This document shows, piece after piece, positions 1 to 8,616 of a DNA stretch of 64,000 bases (positions are counted from its first letter, which is position 1; every line of letters starts with the position of its first letter). The notes beneath the pieces were generated by a model. It was not told where the DNA came from. It did no database searches and was given only the letters and a program-made list of their open reading frames with translations. This stretch comes from an uncultured Cellvibrionales bacterium (GTDB lineage Bacteria; Pseudomonadota; Gammaproteobacteria; Pseudomonadales; Dasaniaceae), in NCBI GenBank assembly GCA_913019905.1, contig CAJVZD010000023.1, positions 1 through 64,000 on the forward strand, written 5' to 3'. The position numbers and the translations under genes are program-made.

Positions 1-177
1 TATGTAAAATCCGACGAATATGTCCAGCGGGCGGAGGCTCAGTCCACCCTTCAGGAATTTGGACCCGCCGTGAAAGACGAAGACCCGTTGGCGGAACTCA
101 TGCAGGATTGCCCGGTTTGTGGCGGCGATGGTGCTGATGGACGTTGTGAAAATTGCTCGGGTAAAGGATGGACATAA
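1..177 (+). CDS. C-terminal end of a small protein with a DnaJ-like zinc-finger motif (partial)
   Basis: The reading frame is open from the first base of the window and stops with TAA at 175-177, so only the last 58 codons are visible. They are acidic and end in two CxxCxGxG-type motifs, CPVCGGDG and CENCSGKG. This is the cysteine-rich repeat used by DnaJ-type zinc fingers to hold one zinc ion. Two motifs would give one zinc site, against four motifs in true DnaJ. The start and the N-terminal domain lie outside the window, so the function cannot be named. The short cysteine pair at the extreme C-terminus suggests a small zinc-binding accessory protein rather than a full chaperone. Confidence 0.6.
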   Translation, partial: YVKSDEYVQRAEAQSTLQEFGPAVKDEDPLAELMQDCPVCGGDGADGRCENCSGKGWT

Positions 178-363
178 AACCGCGATGGAAAAATCACTTC
201 CTGTTTTATTGTTCATAATGATAGACGCTGTTATGTGCTGCTTAAAATAATTGCTCGTTAATGTTGAATTCGGTTCATGTCCAGCACGACTAATAGTGGT
301 ATTGCCTAGGTCAAATTTCACGATTAAAGCGGTGAGGACGCTATGCATAGATTCCGAAATGAA

Positions 364-400
364 CCCTCCTCCCACGTAGCAAACGTGCAAAGCTAGAGGG
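364..400 (+). other. Candidate structured leader upstream of the hybrid kinase
   Basis: In the 299-bp gap before the kinase gene, CCCTC (364-368) can pair with GAGGG (396-400). Inside this, CACGT (373-377) pairs with ACGTG (383-387) over a five-base loop. The 3' side reads GCAAAGCTA, and AGCAAAC lies in and next to the inner loop. Both short strings recall the conserved purine-rich parts of c-di-GMP-I (GEMM) riboswitches, but the normal P2 hairpin between them is missing and no tetraloop-receptor helix is visible. A structured leader is plausible; a true riboswitch is not shown. Confidence 0.2.
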
Positions 401-476
401 CGAGTCATTGGGTGATGTATTCAATAGCTCCTATACTTAAATTTTTGAATTTGTTGATTTTATACAAAGGAACCGA

Positions 477-2315
477 ATGGGTTTAATTGGGCAGGAGAAG
501 TCGCGTCAAAGGAAATTGATACAGGCGTTTTGGGCTGTTGAGATTACTATTGTGGCCGCTTTAATGCACCGGTTTTATTTCGACGGATTTCATTTCAATT
601 CTTTCATCGATAATAAAATCGCGTTGGCAGTTTGTATGTTCGCGTGTCTGCCCATTTACTCTCAGATTAAAAAGGAACAGCTCGATAATGCCGCCAATGT
701 ATTGGTGCTGTCTGCTACAGTCATTGTGCTTTTTTTCGTGTGGAAGAATGAGGGGATTCGAGACGAAATCATGATGGTGTCACCGGCTTTGGCGGTGTTT
801 GCTGTCTTGTTGGGTTCCACAAGACTTTTTTACCTTGTCATCATCATCGTAGTCGCCAATGTTTTTCTTATCGGATATCTAAATGAGTATGGCTATATCG
901 TTCACAGAGTATCTGAGGGAAAGTTACCCAGTGCAGGCCTCACCATTATATTGTTTATTCTTATTAGTTTTTCTATTCGGCAGCTCGGTATGGAATGGCA
1001 GCGCGCGGTAGGTGAGTTGCAGGAATATCAGAATCAGCTTGAGGAAAAAGTGGAACTGCGTACGAAAGAACTAAACAATACTCTCGTGCATCTAGAAGAG
1101 GCTAAAAACAAGGCGCTGGAGGCCAGTCTAGCAAAAGGTGAGTTTCTCGCAAATATGAGCCATGAAATCAGAACGCCCATGAACGGCGTAATAGGTATGC
1201 TTGGGCTAGTGTTAAAAACTGAACTCGAGGCTGAGCAAAAACATAAACTTGAGGTAGCCAATACATCCGCGAAATCGTTGCTGGTGCTTATTAACGATAT
1301 ATTGGATTTTTCTAAGGTAGAGTCCGGGAAGCTAGAACTAGAGGAACGGCCTTTTGATATTCGCCGAGAATTTGATGACATTACTCATGTAATGTCCTAT
1401 AAATGCCATGAAAAGAGCATTGAGCTTTCACTTGATACGGCGGAAGTTACTCAAGGTTTTGCCATTGGAGATGCTACACGCCTGCGACAAGTCGTTGTGA
1501 ACCTGGTTAGTAATGCTATTAAATTTACCGACAAGGGAAAGATTCTAATCAAGGTTTCCACAGAACAGCACGAGGACGATATACAACTTAACTGCGCCAT
1601 CACGGACACCGGTATCGGTATTCAAGAAGAGCAGCAAAAGCTATTGTTCGAGTCTTTTTCACAGGTTGATGCGGCGACAACGCGAAAGTATGGCGGCACC
1701 GGCCTAGGGTTGGCAATAACCCGGCGGCTTTGCCTGCTCATGGGGGGCAATGTTGATGTTAACAGTATCTATGGAGAAGGTAGTACCTTCAGTTTTTCGA
1801 TCCAGCTAAAGCCTTGCGTTGATCAGGAAACCCTACAATCACAGAGTGCCGATCTATCTCAACGCGCCCATCCATCTCAACTAGATAAGGCAGCAACACT
1901 CAAACGAATTTCAAACCGCCGTGTGCTGCTGGTAGAGGACAATCAGATTAATCAAATGGTCGCTGCAGGTATACTGGAGGACCTCGGTTTGATTATTACA
2001 GTGGCGAATAATGGTCTGGAAGCTATTGCACTATTACAAAATACAGATGCCAATAAACCGTTTGATTTGGTGCTAATGGATTGCCAGATGCCGGAAATGG
2101 ATGGTTATGAAGCGACCCGGGAAATCCGCTCAGGTAATGCGGGTGATAGGTATAAAAATGTTCATATTGTTGCTATGACCGCCAATGCTATGAAAGGCGA
2201 CAAGAAGCTGTGCCTCGAAGCGGGCATGGATGATTATATACCCAAACCAGTAGACCCTGATTTGTTAGAAGACGTATTGGCAAATTGGAGCGCCGGAGAG
2301 ATATCGACAAGTTAA
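477..2315 (+). CDS. Membrane-bound hybrid sensor histidine kinase with receiver domain
   Basis: This is a sensor of 612 residues. The N-terminal 170 residues are a block of hydrophobic membrane segments with no recognisable extracellular sensor domain, followed by a short coiled coil (about 180-215). A HisKA dimerisation domain carries the phosphoacceptor His in MSHEIRTPM near residue 230. The HATPase_c domain shows an N box (NLVSNAIKF) and glycine-rich DTGIGI and GGTGLGL boxes. A C-terminal receiver domain (about 480-605) has the acceptor Asp in [11 protein letters not shown] and the conserved Lys in PKPVD. ATG follows AAAGGA by five bases. No separate response regulator or Hpt protein is adjacent, so the output partner is unknown. 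The missing extracellular domain suggests sensing within or near the membrane. Confidence 0.9.
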   Translation: MGLIGQEKSRQRKLIQAFWAVEITIVAALMHRFYFDGFHFNSFIDNKIALAVCMFACLPIYSQIKKEQLDNAANVLVLSATVIVLFFVWKNEGIRDEIMMVSPALAVFAVLLGSTRLFYLVIIIVVANVFLIGYLNEYGYIVHRVSEGKLPSAGLTIILFILISFSIRQLGMEWQRAVGELQEYQNQLEEKVELRTKELNNTLVHLEEAKNKALEASLAKGEFLANMSHEIRTPMNGVIGMLGLVLKTELEAEQKHKLEVANTSAKSLLVLINDILDFSKVESGKLELEERPFDIRREFDDITHVMSYKCHEKSIELSLDTAEVTQGFAIGDATRLRQVVVNLVSNAIKFTDKGKILIKVSTEQHEDDIQLNCAITDTGIGIQEEQQKLLFESFSQVDAATTRKYGGTGLGLAITRRLCLLMGGNVDVNSIYGEGSTFSFSIQLKPCVDQETLQSQSADLSQRAHPSQLDKAATLKRISNRRVLLVEDNQINQMVAAGILEDLGLIITVANNGLEAIALLQNTDANKPFDLVLMDCQMPEMDGYEATREIRSGNAGDRYKNVHIVAMTANAMKGDKKLCLEAGMDDYIPKPVDPDLLEDVLANWSAGEISTS

Positions 2316-2430
2316 ATTTTCAAGGTCATGCCATTTAGTGACCCACGTTCAAGCGACCGCCCTACTCCATTCCACAAACGCACTTGTTCGGAGGTTTCGA
2401 TGGTGTCCCGTCCTGATCAGGTGCCTACCT
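2312..2430 (-). mobile_element. IS6-family transposase remnant 1 (C-terminal end)
   Basis: On the minus strand, 2349-2430 can be read as RHLI...LRTSAFVEWSRAVA followed by a stop. That is the ending expected of IS6-family DDE transposases, where an RHL..hyr.lR.rAF.eW pattern is typical. The bases after the stop (down to about 2312) are shared with remnant 2 near 3560-3587, so the shared piece includes the non-coding end of the element. The stop codon of the upstream kinase gene lies at this boundary. Only the C-terminal end survives. Confidence 0.6.
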
Positions 2431-2609
2431 AACAGACTTGAAACATCGTGATTAACCGGTTGAATGTCGGCATTGACAAACGGCCTTTCAGATAGACCTC
2501 TAAGCGCACTAGAGTCGATAATCTCCTGAGCATACCCTTAGCCAACGCTACGAAAACAAGCAACAATAATGTTATCGTAAGCTTCTAAAAAGTATACGGA
2601 TCAACTAAA

Positions 2610-3374
2610 TTAATTGGAAAGAAAAACAGTATCGTTAATATATGTCCCTTGTTCCACAACAGCCAACAAAAAGTGTGATACGTCAGCACGTGAAATATCA
2701 CCAGAAAGGACGCCGTCCATATCGAACAGTACTCTATAACGTGCTTCACTGGCATCATCTGTTAGGAAACCGGGTCTGACGATGGTCCATCGAGATTGAC
2801 TGCTACGCAAAAGGGCTTCTTGTCGCGTCTTGTCTGCATAGTCTTCTTTCAGCATATAAGGGTTGACGATACGATCATAAAAAAAGCCACCATGTCCCTT
2901 ACTGTCACCAGCTCCTATCCCAGTGATGGTAACTACCTGAGTCGAACTGTTCGGACCGATTGCGTTGAGTACATTTTCCATGCCCTCGGAATAGATCGTT
3001 ATTTTTTCACTTGATGAATCCACACCAATTGCACTGATTATCGCGTCCTTACCCTCGATAAAAGAGGAATACGAATCCAATTTGATGAAATCACCTTTAA
3101 CATTGTTTAAATTATCATGTTCGAGCGTCATTCGTTCTGGACGACGGCTTATTGAAGTTACTTTGTGACCACGTGCCAAAGCCAATTTAACCGTTTGTAA
3201 ACCTACGCCAGCTGTACCACCAAATATGACAAGATCGAGTTGCTCAGGACTCTGTTCCAATGATGGCGCTTCTTTTCCATAAGTCAGTAAGGGTTCACCA
3301 TTTTTTGTACCATTGCCACCGGAGCAGGCTCCGACGCAGATTGAAAACACTATGACCAATCCGATTTTTAGCAT
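2610..3374 (-). CDS. Predicted lipoprotein with NmrA/SDR-type NAD(P)-binding fold
   Basis: The 254-residue product begins with a hydrophobic signal ending in a lipobox (GACS, Cys at residue 17), then a short linker. From about residue 48 there is a Rossmann fold: DLVIFGGTAGVGLQTVKLA with a glycine-rich loop, then ISRRPER, where arginines in this place usually favour NADP. The rest resembles the NAD(P)H-binding NmrA-like family (PF13460 type), which includes reductases and redox-sensing regulators. Such proteins are normally cytoplasmic, so a lipoprotein signal on one is odd: nicotinamide cofactors are not expected in the periplasm. A GAGAGTAG stretch lies upstream of the ATG. The gene stands alone between two IS6 remnants of the same orientation, which suggests acquisition. 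Confidence 0.75.
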   Translation of the reverse strand: MLKIGLVIVFSICVGACSGGNGTKNGEPLLTYGKEAPSLEQSPEQLDLVIFGGTAGVGLQTVKLALARGHKVTSISRRPERMTLEHDNLNNVKGDFIKLDSYSSFIEGKDAIISAIGVDSSSEKITIYSEGMENVLNAIGPNSSTQVVTITGIGAGDSKGHGGFFYDRIVNPYMLKEDYADKTRQEALLRSSQSRWTIVRPGFLTDDASEARYRVLFDMDGVLSGDISRADVSHFLLAVVEQGTYINDTVFLSN

Positions 3375-3555
3375 ATAACACTACTCTCTGTTATTTTTTT
3401 CATTGAGACTCATTGAACTAAAAGGTAGATGTTCTGTTTGGACTCGTCAATGTAGAAAGGAACTTAAAGACACTAAATGATGCACCGACTGAACCATCCC
3501 GGCTATATTGGCAGTATTTGTCGATGAGCGCAGCTAACAGTATCGGCACCTTAAC

Positions 3556-3720
3556 TTTTCATGGTCATGCATTTAGCGACTTGTTTTCAAACGACTCTCC
3601 CACTCCATTCTGCAAACCCACGTGTCCTCAGGTGCTGATAGTGTTCAGCCTTGACCAGGTGCCTGGCCCAAGTTTCGTAGCAAAGTTGAATAGATTCAAA
3701 ACCGCAGCATGAGTACCCAA
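3556..3720 (-). mobile_element. IS6-family transposase remnant 2 (C-terminal end, frameshifted)
   Basis: Minus-strand reading gives GTHAAVLNLFNF in one frame, then after a frameshift RHLVKAEHYQHLRTRGF and AEWSGRVV with a stop at 3587. Together these match the C-terminal part of IS6-family transposases (an HAAvyN.FN..RHL region). The match to remnant 1 extends through the stop codon into flanking bases. It lies in the 535-bp gap between the Rossmann lipoprotein and the DUF3750 gene; nothing else is recognisable in that gap. Confidence 0.6.
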
Positions 3721-3909
3721 AAATCACTGAGCGTACCTAACCGACGTGAATCGACGCATACCCTGCTCTCTTACCCTATTGTTTTATTCGATTACTCGGC
3801 CTGGTTTTTATCATACTGCTGTTTTCTGGCATCGCAATAGGAAAAGTACTGTAAACTAATAGATGATCCGTTACGTATACAACACGATTATTAATAAAGA
3901 GTTTTAAAG

Positions 3910-4440
3910 ATGAAACAATGGTTAGCTGTCTTGTTATTTGTGAGTACTCTGAGTGGATGTTCAAGTAGCGACTGGCGAACGGCAAGCCGTGAACCCGCAG
4001 GTATTGCTCCAGTACCTTCTGAACAAAAAGACGCCGTCATTCAATTTTATGCAGCGGATGCATTTAGTTGGCGTGGCTGGTTTGCGGTGCATACTTGGAT
4101 TGCAGTGAAAGAACAATACGCAGAAGAATATTCTGTTTTTGAAGTAGTTGGGTGGCGTCTCAACAGATCTCTTCCGGCACTTTATGAATATAAGACCGCA
4201 ACACCCGATCGATTCTGGTACGGCTCCAAACCGGATCTTATCTTATCTATCACTGGTGACAAAGCGGCACAACTTATTCCTAAAATTGCTGAAGCCGTCG
4301 ATCGTTATCCATGGGCTAATGAATACACCTTGTTTCCGGGGCCGAATAGTAATACATTTCCGGCCTGGATTGGCCTGGAAGTACCGGAGCTCGGACTGGA
4401 GCTGCCGATTAGCGCAATTGGTAGTGGCTATGCTGATTGA
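3910..4440 (+). CDS. DUF3750 family lipoprotein
   Basis: The product has 176 residues. The first 20 form a lipoprotein signal with lipobox LSGCSSS (Cys17). The mature part carries the pattern of the DUF3750 family: FAVHTWIAVK near residue 60, VVGWRLNR, PDRFWYGSKPD, then a conserved WANEYTLFPGPNSNTFPAW segment and a GLELPISAIGSGY ending. The function is not known. The conserved His, Trp and Asn pattern, with a final segment like that of small peptidase-like folds, would allow an enzyme, but no catalytic set can be assigned. It is predicted to be anchored to a membrane facing the periplasm. The gene is alone and converges with the FAD oxidoreductase gene. Confidence 0.8.
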   Translation: MKQWLAVLLFVSTLSGCSSSDWRTASREPAGIAPVPSEQKDAVIQFYAADAFSWRGWFAVHTWIAVKEQYAEEYSVFEVVGWRLNRSLPALYEYKTATPDRFWYGSKPDLILSITGDKAAQLIPKIAEAVDRYPWANEYTLFPGPNSNTFPAWIGLEVPELGLELPISAIGSGYAD

Positions 4441-4489
4441 ATTATCCAATGAAAAAGGCGGTTCTTGAGGGATACGCACTGAGTTAGAT

Positions 4490-4517
4490 CGCGGTCAACC
4501 GGGCGTCGTTGACCGCG
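4490..4517. terminator. Hairpin between convergent genes, possible terminator
   Basis: A perfect 10-bp inverted repeat (CGCGGTCAAC / GTTGACCGCG) with an 8-base loop lies about 50 bases after the DUF3750 stop codon, between two convergent genes. It is GC-rich and stable. A short run of T follows only about ten bases later on the plus strand, so it is not a textbook intrinsic terminator. The rest of the gap 4441-4764 holds nothing recognisable. Confidence 0.4.
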
Positions 4518-4764
4518 GATATAAAGCCTTTTGTACAGTGGCGGTGCTCTGACTTAACTGCATTTGAAATAGGAACTGAATATGCAGGTAGCGTCCGAGC
4601 TCCCTCCTACTTTTGTGGTATTGGCTGTATTAAGCCTACTGGCGGCAGCGCGCCTCGAACGGGACTGAAGTACAGCCAAACCGGGTAGTAACGATAGTTG
4701 GTAGGAAACGATGTTATTTGTGTTTCATTAGATAGGCCGCGCCCGCCCCCTTTTATCCATCTTT

Positions 4765-6264
4765 TTAAACAGTCCGAATATTCGCATTCAGCCTGAAAAG
4801 ATTCGTCGGATCGTATTTTTGCTTGATCTTCAATAGCCGTGGGAAGTTATCGCGATAAGTTGCACTCACTAATTCCGATGACTGACCGAAATCGTCATTG
4901 ACGTAGAAACCTCTCGAAAAGCGCTCCACATTGGACCAGTGTGACTTGATATACTTGATGTGTTCTTCGGGGTCACTGGTCGATTTCCAACTAACAAACG
5001 ACATCAGATTAAAATCTGCGTCACGGTGTGCAAACGCAGTGTCGGCGTTGTCAACTCGGCCAATGGCACCGCCTAATTGCCCAAAGCTAAATCGGGTGGC
5101 GCGATCTGGATGTATTTCGAAATTGTCGACTACGGTGCTTATGAGCTTACTGGTAAGAGCGTTAACAAACCCTGACTTCATGTGGCCAGTGAATGCGCGA
5201 GTATCGTTGTTGTCGCCGGACCGTTGCACGGCGACGTAATCCATTGTCGTTATTCGTTCAAAGGCGACGGTACCGGCTTTTCGAAGCGGCTCGATGTATT
5301 TGTCGGCCTTGGCAGGGTCGCCACTCCATACAAAACTGATGCCGGCGATAGGCTTTTGTCCCAAGCGGCCTCCGACACTCGCACTAATATTCATTTCGTC
5401 GGGCATTTTCTCAGCGTACTGAGCAAAGAATTCCAGAATTTGTTTGGTTTCCGATAGGGGGTACCCGATGAAGCCCGTTACGACGTCCCGCTGCATTTCA
5501 TGCAGCTGGAACAGGAAGGAGGTCACAACGCCAAAGTTACCGCCACCACCGCGTAATGCCCAGTAGAGGTCTGGATCATTGTTCGCGTTGACCCGCCGTA
5601 GCTTGCCGTCCGGGGTTACCACGTCCATTTCAAGAACGTTGTCGATAGTCATGCCAAAGCGTCGACCGAGCCGACCAAATCCGCCACCGAGCGTGAGGCC
5701 GCCAACACCGGTGTGTGATACGGACCCTGCCGTTGTAACAAGTCCATGAGACATCGCTTCGTGGTCGAGTTCACCCAGCAGGCTGCCACCGGCAATGCGA
5801 GCTGTTTTCGTGCTACGGTCAACTCGCGCATGCCTTAGCTGCGACAAGTCTATTTGCAAGCCTTTATCGCAGCTCGATTTGCCTGATGCGCTATGACCGC
5901 CGCACTTCACGGCGAGTAGTAGTGAGTTGTCACGAGCGAAATCAACGGCGTTTTGCACGTCCGCAGAACCCGTCGGTTGCACAATCAGTGCGGGGTGTCT
6001 GTCGTACCTCTCCTGCAGCAACCAGCGAGCTTTGTCATATGCTGAGCTCCCAGGTAACAATAACTTCCCCTTCAGACTATCGCTGAGTTCCTGAACGGCC
6101 GCCTTTTGCAGGGTGATTTCAGCACCATCTCCGGTGATTGCATCGATGTTGGAAGGAATGGTGGTCGGCATGTGCACTAGCGAGGCTGCCAGCGCTTGCG
6201 TGCCTGGGAATGACGCCGCTAGAGCGGCAGACAGAGACGAGCGAATAAAATTGCGACGATCCAT
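4765..6264 (-). CDS. TAT-exported berberine-bridge-type FAD-linked oxidoreductase
   Basis: I chose the ATG at 6264 because AGGAG lies eight bases upstream and because it starts directly at the twin-arginine signal MDRRNFIRS. That gives 499 residues exported folded to the periplasm. The FAD_binding_4 domain (about 85-220) shows the covalent-flavin motif CGGHS and then SHTGVGGLTLGGGFG. The second flavin-linking Cys of bicovalent members is replaced (THTGVGG-type context), so probably only the His link forms. The C-terminal BBE segment is present (RLLKIKQKYDPTNLFRLN). Family members oxidise sugars, alkaloids or other alcohols with oxygen as acceptor; the substrate here is unknown. It is transcribed alone. 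Confidence 0.88.
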   Translation of the reverse strand: MDRRNFIRSSLSAALAASFPGTQALAASLVHMPTTIPSNIDAITGDGAEITLQKAAVQELSDSLKGKLLLPGSSAYDKARWLLQERYDRHPALIVQPTGSADVQNAVDFARDNSLLLAVKCGGHSASGKSSCDKGLQIDLSQLRHARVDRSTKTARIAGGSLLGELDHEAMSHGLVTTAGSVSHTGVGGLTLGGGFGRLGRRFGMTIDNVLEMDVVTPDGKLRRVNANNDPDLYWALRGGGGNFGVVTSFLFQLHEMQRDVVTGFIGYPLSETKQILEFFAQYAEKMPDEMNISASVGGRLGQKPIAGISFVWSGDPAKADKYIEPLRKAGTVAFERITTMDYVAVQRSGDNNDTRAFTGHMKSGFVNALTSKLISTVVDNFEIHPDRATRFSFGQLGGAIGRVDNADTAFAHRDADFNLMSFVSWKSTSDPEEHIKYIKSHWSNVERFSRGFYVNDDFGQSSELVSATYRDNFPRLLKIKQKYDPTNLFRLNANIRTV

Positions 6265-6570
6265 GATTATTTCTCCTGAGTTCAAGCAAACAAAGAGACA
6301 ATATTTTGCCTATTTTGAGTCAACAATACCGTCATGGTGACACAGAATCAATTAGGCGGGTTTTGCTCCTCAACAATAAAACCGAAATCAAGTTCGCAGG
6401 CAGCGGCTAACCACTCATCGTGCCAGGCCGTTAAAAACGAGTCTCGACACCCTGTACGAAAGATCGATATATACTGTCGGACAGCTCTCCTGGCTCTATT
6501 CCCTGCAATTCCTAGTACCTTCATTCGCATGCTAGGGTAGCGGTAGATTAAGCACTAAATTTACTAAAAA

Positions 6571-6600
6571 CCTAATTACCTAATTACCTAATTACCTAAT
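6571..6600. repeat. Short 8-bp tandem repeat (CCTAATTA, about 3.75 copies)
   Basis: Four near-perfect units of CCTAATTA stand in the AT-rich gap between the FAD oxidoreductase and the broken Rieske gene. No gene or other site is recognisable in the rest of 6265-6657. Such units usually vary in copy number by slippage. Confidence 0.85.
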
Positions 6601-6657
6601 GGAGACTTAAGTTTGTGAACGTGACGCCGCAACTAAGTTGCGAAAACGCGGCGAAAT

Positions 6658-7773
6658 TTAAGATGCTAGATGTTCAGCCAGAGTTTGACGGAAATGCACA
6701 ATCGCCTTTTCGAAATGCCCAAATGTAAGCTTTGGTATCTAGTGTCCCTTGAATGGCGCAAGCAGCCTCGCGGTCTTCATCAAAACCCGCATCTTTTTCG
6801 AAGCCGGCATCTCGTTTTGCTTCCTCTAGATCCGTGCTAGTACCGTCAGAAGCCGTATTTGTCGCTCGGTAAATCAGCATTTTCGTGCGAGTGGGGTTCA
6901 GCGGTTCAAAGGTGGTTACGGTTGAATGCTTAGACAGAACGGAAATAGCAACATTTGGGAAAAGCTGATACACCGACGTTACCATGCCGTCCAAACACTG
7001 ATCTTTGGGGCCAAAATCGCGAAGTTTTTCAATGCGTTTAAACGGAAAAATGACCCGAGAATGGGCACCAAAATTCTCAACCAACGTAATATTGTCGAGC
7101 CCATAGGGATAAAAGCTCTTTTTGTGGAGCGACTTGATGTGATATCCCTCCATGGTGGTTTCAGCGAGCAATTTCCAGTTCGCCTCATCAAAGTATTCGC
7201 GTTGATCAAAAAACGCTTGTTCCTTAGCAAAAAAGTCTGGCACATCGTCAAGCATGGAAGCATCAATTGGACCATTTTGATTGACGTAGACTAGCCCTCC
7301 TTTCTCCAGTGCACCGACCTCAACGAAACCGCGGTCCTGCAATTCGACGCCGGGGAAACCCTCGCGACCGGGTATATGCCTGAGTTCACCATCAAGACCG
7401 TAAGTCCAAGGGTGGTACGGACATACGAAAGCACGAGCACAGACGCTGTCTTTAGCCACCTGCATGCCCCGATGCCGGCAGCCGTTGATAAACGCCCGAA
7501 CTTTACCATCATCCGCTCTCACCACGAGTAGTGGCGAACCCGCCGCTTTCCTCGCTACATAGCTGCCGTTGTCAGGGAGCATCGCTGAAAGACAATAAAC
7601 AACCGGCAAGCGGCGTAACAATGCAATCTCAGATTCGAAACGTTCTTCAGACAGACAGTTCGCCACTGGCTCTTTCCAAACGGTATCGCCAAGATCCGTC
7701 GCTTTATTATCAATATGATCAAATATACGCTCTAGTATTTTCGGTTCGCTGAGGAGCGGGATTTTGCGTTCAT
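6658..7773 (-). pseudogene. Rieske-type ring-hydroxylating oxygenase alpha subunit, broken by two frameshifts
   Basis: The central reading frame (6674-7666) carries the Rieske [2Fe-2S] ligands (CRHRG and CPYHPW) and a mononuclear-iron site (EGYHIKSLH), as in the choline-monooxygenase-like branch of aromatic-ring dioxygenase alpha subunits. Both ends are displaced. Upstream, the family-typical KILERIFDHIDNKATDLGD is in frame with the body but has no start codon; an ATG at 7771-7773 becomes in frame only if one A is restored in the A run at 7738-7741. Downstream, the expected ending FGHFEKAIVHF...LAEHLAS is in another frame and is reached by dropping one A at 6731-6733. It then stops at 6658. 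Without these shifts the protein would be about 370 residues, normal for the family. Either a decaying gene or homopolymer read errors could explain this. No reductase gene is adjacent. Confidence 0.75.
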
Positions 7774-8094
7774 GAGTAGGCCCATTAAATACAATTAGAA
7801 TTTGTGGGTAGCCAATAGGAAAACGATAGACACTCTCTTATTGATTACAGTTTAAAATCACTCTCCATCACTGGAACTTTCTTTTAAACGCTCGTAAATG
7901 GGCTGTGATTCGTTTCGTTAGTTTTTTCAGACAGGCTGATTTTCCTTTCGATCACCTGCCACCGCTATTATATCATTAGTATATTAACGGCATTATAGGG
8001 ATTAATTTACGTAAAGAAAAAGATATCGACCGGGTCAACAAATAAACTTTTTGAGATCAGAGTAAGCTAAACCCTAGTCTTAATAGGCAGCACC

Positions 8095-8218
8095 AGTCCA
8101 TGTGCTGAATAGACTCGTACTGATACTTTGACAATGTCACGCCTTGATCAGGTGCCCGCAGAAATTGAATAGCTTATATACTGTTGCAGGTAGACAGTTG
8201 CATGAGCACCCAGCAGCC
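8095..8218 (-). mobile_element. IS6-family transposase remnant 3 (heavily decayed)
   Basis: Minus-strand reading gives LGAHATVY, then in another frame KLFNFCGHLIKA, a stop, and H.QSISTSLFSTW. This is the same C-terminal region as in remnants 1 and 2, with an internal stop and frameshifts. Bases around GGCACCTGATCAAGGC are nearly the same as in those copies. It lies in the 473-bp gap 7774-8246, where nothing else is recognisable. Confidence 0.5.
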
Positions 8219-8246
8219 AAGGCTGCCGGACACAATTTTTATATCG

Positions 8247-8441
8247 TTAGAGACCCATAAGAAATTCAAACTTTCGCGAATAAAATCCTTCTAGTTCCTC
8301 AGGGCTGGCATCCACCGCATCGAGACCGCCTTGAAAATCGCCAAAGGGATCTTTGCCACCTTTGGGGTGAGGATAACCGGTGTGAATCCATAACGATTTG
8401 ATTCCCTCTTTTATCGCCCGCTTAGCGCTTCCCATGCCCAA
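8247..8441 (-). pseudogene. Protein fragment of 64 residues, family not recognised
   Basis: The frame opens at a TTG and ends in FEFLMGL. The sequence (AIKEGIKSLWIHTGYPHPKG, then a DFQGGLDAVDASPEELEGF stretch) has the composition of a real folded protein, not of a random frame. A stop codon lies only four codons upstream of the start and there is no clear ribosome site. I read it as the C-terminal piece of a longer enzyme whose 5' part is lost. It sits among IS remnants and next to another broken gene, which fits decay. I cannot assign a function. Confidence 0.35.
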
Positions 8442-8567
8442 ACGGAGCTTTTAGTAAAAGATAACCCATGGACAACAAACAGCTTGGGGCTTCAGAACAA
8501 AACTCCAGTGTGGATCAATTACCTAGGACTCACGGAAACCTGGTCGCACTAGGGTTGCGCATGAAGC

Positions 8568-8584
8568 GCTCCCAAATCGGGAGC
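8568..8584. terminator. Small hairpin downstream of the DUF1501 gene
   Basis: GCTCCC and GGGAGC form a perfect 6-bp stem over a five-base loop, about 33 bases beyond the DUF1501 stop codon. No T run follows on the minus strand, so this is only a possible transcript end. Confidence 0.3.
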
Positions 8585-8616
8585 AAGACAGAGACTCAGA
8601 TCACATACGATTAACA

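Noticed and set aside
3518..3712. 64-codon plus-strand frame overlapping IS6 remnant 2
   Set aside because: It is the antisense of the transposase remnant, which explains the sequence better.
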